Source of the DNA: Aspidapion aeneum
Lineage: Eukaryota > Arthropoda > Insecta > Coleoptera > Brentidae
Length of the DNA stretch: 64,000 bases
Assembly (NCBI GenBank): GCA_963576565.1
Contig: OY755042.1
Location: 9,993,813-10,057,812, forward strand
Reading direction: 5' to 3'
Shown here: one piece after another, positions 58,222-64,000 of the stretch
How positions within the stretch are numbered: position 1 is the stretch's first letter
Layout of the letters: each line of letters starts with the position of its first letter
Position numbers and translations under genes: made by a program
Notes under the pieces: generated by a model
Told to the model about the DNA's origin: nothing
Seen by the model: only the letters and a program-made list of their open reading frames with translations
The model's database searches: none

Positions 58222-58520
58222 CTAAAAGCAAGTTATACGTAACTTAAACTAGCCCCATTAAAATCTTGAAGAACATGAATTAACAAAAAAGTATATTAAT
58301 TAGTTTTATATTATGTTTTAAGAACTTATTTCCTCGAATTCATTTGATTAGCTTACATCTGAAATTTTTAGGAAAAGTTCTTCCGATTGAGCATCCCATT
58401 AAAGAGTTATTTAGTAAAGTAAATTTGCTTCTAAGCTTCTGTGAATTTATTCATTTCATCTCAAACGTTTAGAAGTACGTAGGTACGCATATTTTTCGTT
58501 TTTATCATATTCTAACTTAC

Positions 58521-58693
58521 TTCTAAGGTTTTTTCGGGTTGATCAGCAAAAGTGCCTTTTTCTCCAACATAAGCATTCTTAATAATTGTAGCTATTTCAG
58601 TTAAATTAGAACCATCTTTATAAAACAGATTTACTGGTACCAAAGTCGTTATGTTGTCGTCAAAGCCTTTTGAGGTAGAGTTAAGGACATTTT
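58521..58693 (-). CDS. Carboxylesterase, internal exon
   Basis: Two bases complete the Glu codon begun in the 62483-62621 exon, then NVLNSTSKGFDDNITTLVPV, NLFYKDGSNLTEIA and AYVGEKGTFADQPEKTLE. The sequence fits the stretch after the catalytic Glu of insect carboxylesterases. The intron to the next exon is 299 bases. Confidence 0.92.
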
Positions 58694-59065
58694 CTACAAA
58701 ACAAAAAATATTTACAGTGATAAAAATTACCTAAATTTTAATTTTTCGACACTTTGACAACCAAAAAATACCAAATTTGACGTGTATATGTAAGTTCGAG
58801 TTTACTGGTCAAAAAATTTAAGTAAATAAAAATACTAACATATTTCCTCCTGTGTGTAATAGACTCAACTAATGGACCGCGGAAATATCGAAATAAATAA
58901 AAAAAATCGAAAATTACAAAGCCTTGAAGTGGCCAAGTCACAAAATATCAAATTGCACAAAAAAATTTTAAAACCCAACTGATAAGAAAACCTAACGTGA
59001 TCTGGTCTGGTTAGTTCTTTTTAGTATTCTAACCCACAGTCGCTAGAATAGACCGGTCGATGGAT

Positions 59066-59066
<1 letters not shown>

Positions 59067-59138
<72 letters not shown>
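59067..59138. repeat. (TA)n microsatellite
   Basis: About 35 TA units next to the foldback element at 59139. The element ends in ATCATAAC, so TA may be its insertion target. Confidence 0.95.
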
Positions 59139-59140
<2 letters not shown>

Positions 59141-59505
59141 TAACAAAAACATTTCATGTAAAAAAAAGCCAACTACGCGAAAATGGCATTCCGTAAAAAG
59201 AATTGAGATAAAAGTAAAGCCAAGTTTTCCAATACAAATTTCAAAATAAAAGGTTCTTCTTGGAAATGTTTTTTTTAAACTTTGTTATTACAGCCAAACT
59301 TCTTTATGTTCAATTTAGCACTATGCCTAAAAGTCATTTACAGCCGTAATAGCCAAGTTTAGAAAAATATTTCCAAACTAGTAAGAACCTTTCATTTTGA
59401 AGTTTGTATTGGAAAACTTGGCTTTACTTTTATCTCAATTCTTTTTACGGAATGCCATTTTCGCGTACTTGGCTTTTTTTATATGAAATGTTTTTGTTAT
59501 GATTT
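59139..59505. mobile_element. Foldback MITE next to the TA tract
   Basis: ATCATAACAAAAACATTTCA, then CGCGAAAATGGCATTCCG and AGTAAAGCCAAGTTTTCC in the left arm. The right arm is the complement with a few changes. Arms are about 150 bp. Confidence 0.88.
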
Positions 59506-59640
59506 CACTTCTTTTTTAAAGGAATTGGATAATACTTAATTTTTAAAGTAGTAAAATATGCGGAATATTGTTCAAAACTTTTGCAATGCCTTACTTAAAT
59601 TTTTGAGATTTTTTAATTTTTTTCCATGGTTTTATCGTAG

Positions 59641-60262
59641 TTCCTATCAGCCTTCCAAAGCTCAGCTCTCTAGCGTTTCTGAAAGTGCACAATGTTACTT
59701 TTACATAACTTTACATGTATAGGGGAGGGAAATAAATTAAAATTGTCGTGTTTTTAAATTTTGTCCTATAGGTTTATCATAGTTCCTATCAGTCTTCCAA
59801 TGCTCAGCTCTCTAGCGTTTCTGGAAGTGGATAATGTTACTTTTACATAACTTTACATTTATAGGGGAGGAGAGTAAATGAAAATATTGGACTTTTTAAA
59901 TTTTTTCCCATGGTTTTATCATAATTTCTATCAGCATTCCAATGCTCAGCTCTCTAGCATTTCTGGAAGTGGGCAATGTTAGTTTTATATAACTTTAAAT
60001 GTATAGGGGAGGGGAGTAAATTAAAATTTTGGGGTTTTTTGATTTTTTCCTATAGTTTTATCATAGTTCCTATCAGTCTGCCAAAGCTCAACTCTCTAGC
60101 ATTTCTGGAAGTGGGCGATGCTAATTTTACATAACTTTAAATGTATAGGGGAGGGGAGTAAATTAAAATTTTGGAGTTTTTTGATTTTTTCCAGGGGTTT
60201 GGTCATAATTTCTATCAGTCTGGCAAATTTCAGCTTTGTAGCATGTCTGGAAGTACAGTAGA
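59641..60262. repeat. Five tandem units of about 140 bp
   Basis: Unit starts lie near 59641, 59773, 59914, 60056 and 60200. Each includes TTTATCATAGTTCCTATCAG, then CTCAGCTCTCTAGC, TTTCTGGAAGTGG and, in all but the last unit, TATAGGGGAGG. The last is the most diverged. The array lies in the esterase intron. Confidence 0.9.
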
Positions 60263-60519
60263 ATATTGATGATCTATACATGAGTGAGTCAGTGAGTGAG
60301 TGGCAATTTCGACGTTTTTTGAAATTTCGTAACTACTTTACTACTTTATGGAATTCCATGAGGGGTTGTTAACTCCATGGAGATCTACGATTGTGCAAAG
60401 TTTGAGATTCGTAGCTCATTCCGAAGTAGAGTTTTAGATAGGTCAAATATCGGCTGAAATGTTTCCAGAAAAGATGGTTACGGCGCGCGAACTTGGCGAG
60501 GCACTGCCGTGCCCTCAGA

Positions 60520-60947
60520 TATGTCATATTTTTCACGTCACTGGTGGTCCAGAAGATTTAGGTAGGATATCTCTTTAATGAACAATAAATATATTTTGAA
60601 TTTTTTGAAAACAAAGGCAATTTTCCAACTGTTTTTTTAGTATATCCTTCTAAAATAGAATTTTTTTAAATTTATAGTCATTACTTTTTTTAGCCCGCTT
60701 CTTTTTTCTTTACACAAAACTTAAAATACAAGTCAAGCCGAGCATGACTGTTTGTAAACCGTGGACTTGGGAAGTAAACAAACGGTGTAGCTTAGCGGAT
60801 TACTTTCAACATATTAAAAAACAGTTGGAAAATTGCCTTGGTTTTTAAAAAATTCCAAAAATATTTATTGTTCATTAAAGAGATATCCTACCTACTTTTT
60901 GTTAACGAGAATCAGCTGGACCAACAGTGACGAAAAATTATGACATA
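60520..60947. mobile_element. Foldback MITE
   Basis: TATGTCATATTTTTCACGTC opens the left arm and its complement closes the right. The inner arms share AGGTAGGATATCTCTTTAAT and AGGCAATTTTCCAACTG. The loop of about 180 bases is AT-rich. Confidence 0.85.
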
Positions 60948-61005
60948 TATATTTTTAAGATCCATTCAGACCGGCTATTCCAGCGACCGTGTCCTTATCC
61001 AACCC

Positions 61006-62233
61006 AGGGCTATCCAAGGCCAACACAAAAATAGAGGCCACGATCCTGAAAAAATCAGCTGTTCTCCCGGGACTGAATTTTACATTGGCTCTTATGGGAG
61101 GTCAGACGTTTTTTTATGATATTTTCAAAATGGCACTACAGATTTCCGCAAAATTTCAGTGAAATATTCTCAGACACCATCCCTATATTCCACTAAAGGT
61201 TTGTAAGAAAGCAACATGATTAAAAGGTTAAAATCTTCAAGATTTAGCATTCCTTATTTTGAATTCAAATTACCCGCCATGTACCACATGCCAACTGTTA
61301 TATTTGACATGTATTTGACTTTGTCATCTGTGATTGTCACTTTCGCTTCTGCTTTAAACTTAATTTTTGTGTGAGCTAATGAAGCGGCTATGAAAAATTA
61401 AGGATAACTATACATTTAAAAAAAAATTGTTCTGCCAGAATAAAGTAAAAACAATCTCAAAAACGGCTTTATTTTTAAAAAAATCAAATATTCATGAACT
61501 GTCATTCCAACTTCAATATTTTAAAGACAATCAGCTGTGTTGTAACGTGACCATCAAATAAAAAATCAGCCCCGGATGTGACGTCAACAAAGTGGAGGAT
61601 CGTGGCCCGTCCGTTTTGATAGCCCTGGGCTATCAAAACGGACGGGCCACGATCCTCCACTTTCTTGACGTCACATCCGGGGCTGATTTTTTTTGATGGT
61701 CACGTTACGACACAGCTGATTGTCTTTAAAAAACTGAAGTTGGAATGACGGTTCATGAATATTTGATTTTTTTTTAAATAAAGTCATTTTTGAGATTGTT
61801 TTTACTTTATTCTGGCAGAATAATTTTTTTTTAATGTATAGTAATCCTTAATTTTTCATAGCCGCTTCATTAGCTCACACAAAAATTAAACTAAAAGCAG
61901 AAGCAAATGTGACAATCACAGATGACAAAGTCAAATACATGTCAAATATAACAGTTGGCATGTGGTACATGGTGGGTAATTTGAATTCAAAATAAGGAAT
62001 GCTAAATCTTGTAGATTTTAACCTTTTAATCATGTTGCTTCCTTACAAACCTTTGGTGGAATATCGGGATGGTGTCTGAGAATATTTAACTGAAATTTTG
62101 CGGAAATCTGTAGTGCCATTTTGAAAATACCATAAAAAAACCTCTGACCTCCCATAAGACTCAATGTAAAATTCAGCCCCGGGAGAACAGCTGATTTTTT
62201 CAGGGTCGTGGCCTCTATTTTTGTGTTGGCCTT
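61006..62233. mobile_element. 1.2-kb near spacer-free palindrome: two MITE copies head to head
   Basis: The arms (61016-61625 and 61627-62233) are about 95% alike in inverted orientation, meeting at GATAGCCC-T-GGGCTATC near 61626. The outer edge near 61006 has the same AGGGCTATC start. The outer GGCCACGATCC also recurs near the centre. So each half looks like a complete element of about 610 bp with its own terminal repeats, placed end to end. No gene. Confidence 0.88.
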
Positions 62234-62482
62234 GTCCAACCATATCAGGTTAGGATACTAACCTTACGAGGTCTGTTTAGTTTCTTTCTCTCAATTTTTT
62301 CAATTGTCTTTTTTTTAATTTTTTTATTTCGACATTATGCAATTCAATAGTAATTTCAATATTATTATTTTGCATTCAATATTTTGATATTTCGTCCTCC
62401 ACCGCCTTCGCCGTCCATGATTAATGTGGTATAAAAAAAACTATTTAAAGCCTATTGGTACAGTAATAGTAATTTTAAGTAC

Positions 62483-62621
62483 CTTTTATCCATATGAGAG
62501 CTTCCAGTGAAGTAAAACCCACAATCAGAGTAACATTATTAATATCACCCTCCGACAAAATATCGTAATATGGTCTGTCTATAAAAGCATTGTCATCTTT
62601 TGCTTCAACTGTCGGTCTGAA
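62483..62621 (-). CDS. Carboxylesterase, internal exon (first in window)
   Basis: Acceptor AG read from CT at 62622-62623, donor GTACTT. Reads FRPTVEAKDDNAFIDRPYYD then INNVTLIVGFTSLEALIWIK. The catalytic Glu is probably that of SLE. The match to the FRPTVE / LIVG(V) pattern of insect carboxylesterases is clear. The Gly that usually follows the Glu is Ala. The exons with the nucleophile elbow (G-x-S-x-G) must be right of the window. Confidence 0.92.
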
Positions 62622-63132
62622 CTAAAAGTGTTTAAGTTAACAGCATTATGACACCATGAAACTAAAGGCTAAGTAAGTACCTTCACATTTATTTATTAAC
62701 AAATTTTTAATATTTTGATAAATAATTATTTTTTTTGTTCTGCGTAGGGCTGGATATTGATTCAAGAAATATTTCAGTGCGCCGAATCCAAAACAGGGTC
62801 TTTTTTGCTCGTACACCCCCAAAATTTTGAATAAATTGCGAAAAATTTGATCAAAGTTTTGTAATTTTACATGTATAAAAATTCTAAATTTTTTTAGTTC
62901 CAACTTTTATTAGACCAACCAATAGTACTACTTTAACGAGTCTGTAAATATGAATGTAAATTGTCCATTTATGCTTCTGGTATAACAATGACGCCAAACT
63001 ATCATAAATATTTAACACTTTCAAAACTTTAAAAAATTTCAAAAGATTTCAATATATATTTTAAGAATTATACAAAATTATGATGATAAAGTAACCTAAT
63101 CTGATGCTGGCCGAGGTTTTTGTTGGATATAA

Positions 63133-64000
63133 TTCAACCATTACAGGGTAAGTCTGAATCTTTTCTCAAAAACTCGGAACATTTTGTAGAGAATTTAAAA
63201 AGGATCGAATAGACCCCGACGATAGATTTGTAAGTTGTAAGTGTAAAAAGTCTTTACACCAAAGTGCCAATAAATGAGTTACTCAGTATTATTAAAAACA
63301 GATTACAAACTGATGATACACTTCACGAGAGCACAACGCTATCGGTTGAGAGGGTGATGGGTTTGTTGGAGCTCTATCTCCGTAACTCTTACTTTCAAGT
63401 AAAAGATAAGTTTTACGCGGAAAATGATTGACTACCAATGGGTTCGTCTCTTTCGCCAGTGATAGCAAACGTCTACATGGAGTAGTTCGAGGACCATGCG
63501 ATCAACACAAATGATGACAAACTGCAGAATTTTTTACACCATCTGAACGGTATTCGACCAACAATCAAATGCACCATGGAAATTGAAAAAGATTCGCCCT
63601 TACCTTTTTTGGATGTTCTTGTTAAACGATTAGACAGAAACATTAAAACCACTATATATAGGAAACATACACACACGGGACTACCTAAATTTTAAGTCTA
63701 ATCATTCTGTTGCTACAAAACAAGGAGTTATAAGAAGTTTGTATTTAAGACCCGTAAATATTTGTAGTAATAATGAAGAATTAACCACAGAAATTAACAA
63801 CATTAAAAAGGACTTACAACAGAATTATTATTCCGAGAAATTAATAAACTCAACGATCTCTAAAATTAGGAACAAACCAAAAGTAGCAAGTTCTCAAAAT
63901 AATAATCCGTTGGGTACTATTAACATTCCATATGTTCAAGAGATTTCAGAAAACATAAGACGAATAGCCAAGCACTATAATGTAAAAATCCCGTGTGAGT
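63133..64000 (+). pseudogene. Second Penelope-like element, off the right edge
   Basis: It reads VKSLYTKVPINELLSII-like, then LLELYLRNSYFQVK, LPMGSSLSPVIANVYME, a stop, then DDKLQNFLHHLNGIRPTIKC, MEIEKDSPLPFLDVLVKRLD and YRKHTHTG. The segment with the RT catalytic YVDD is missing between the ME and the LQNFL parts. Several in-frame stops are present. From about 63650 it is close to the copy at 51416-51840. Confidence 0.85.

Noticed and set aside
62030..62243. Overlapping - strand frames near the palindrome end
   Set aside because: They fall in the arm of the inverted MITE pair, and the same reading occurs in broken form in the other arm.

Overview
The window is insect nuclear DNA, most likely from a beetle (the order is an inference). 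It is AT-rich, its protein-coding genes are split into short exons with GT/AG introns, and most of the sequence is transposable elements and their remnants. Three host genes can be followed exon by exon. (1) The last two exons of a Tret1-type sugar (trehalose) transporter lie on the + strand at 1454-2661; its earlier exons are off the left edge. (2) A complete seven-exon enolase gene lies on the + strand at 14140-45075, with introns of 15.2, 0.9, 5.6, 4.3, 1.6 and 1.9 kb. (3) The last five exons of a carboxylesterase lie on the - strand at 62621-50718; its earlier exons, including the catalytic serine, are off the right edge. The enolase and esterase genes converge, with about 5.6 kb between them.

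Left region (1-14 kb). Two compact - strand reading frames (62-767) sit upstream of the transporter exons, apparently inside a transporter intron. They look like a small viral or mobile cassette; the second resembles an OB-fold protein. Then come a tandem repeat rich in AGGTCA half-sites, a GTCT-microsatellite element, a 3-kb element with matching terminal inverted repeats, and two foldback elements whose arms are built of short repeated phrases.

Middle region (14-45 kb). The enolase predicts 468 residues (446 from an internal ATG). All catalytic and metal-binding positions I could check are kept, but there is an N-terminal extension and there are three changes in otherwise invariant motifs. 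Its introns hold a dead mariner, a roughly 3-kb antisense non-LTR retrotransposon with a second LINE fragment nested in it, a second and third LINE remnant, a 1.4-kb palindrome of repeated units, and many MITEs. One MITE starts five bases inside intron 2.

Right region (45-64 kb). A third copy of the same LINE lies between the genes. The esterase introns hold a Ty3/gypsy relic split by a Penelope-like insertion with an 11-bp target duplication, several hairpin MITEs, a (TA)n tract beside a foldback element, and a near spacer-free palindrome of about 1.2 kb. A second Penelope-like copy runs off the right edge.

Several MITEs have perfect or near-perfect 8-bp target duplications that can be read directly, which points to hAT-type transposases. 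None of these elements carries an intact transposase here, so they are non-autonomous. The strongest candidates for something undescribed are the phrase-repeat foldback elements, a hairpin element of about 50 bp with 8-bp target duplications, and the two-ORF cassette at the left edge.
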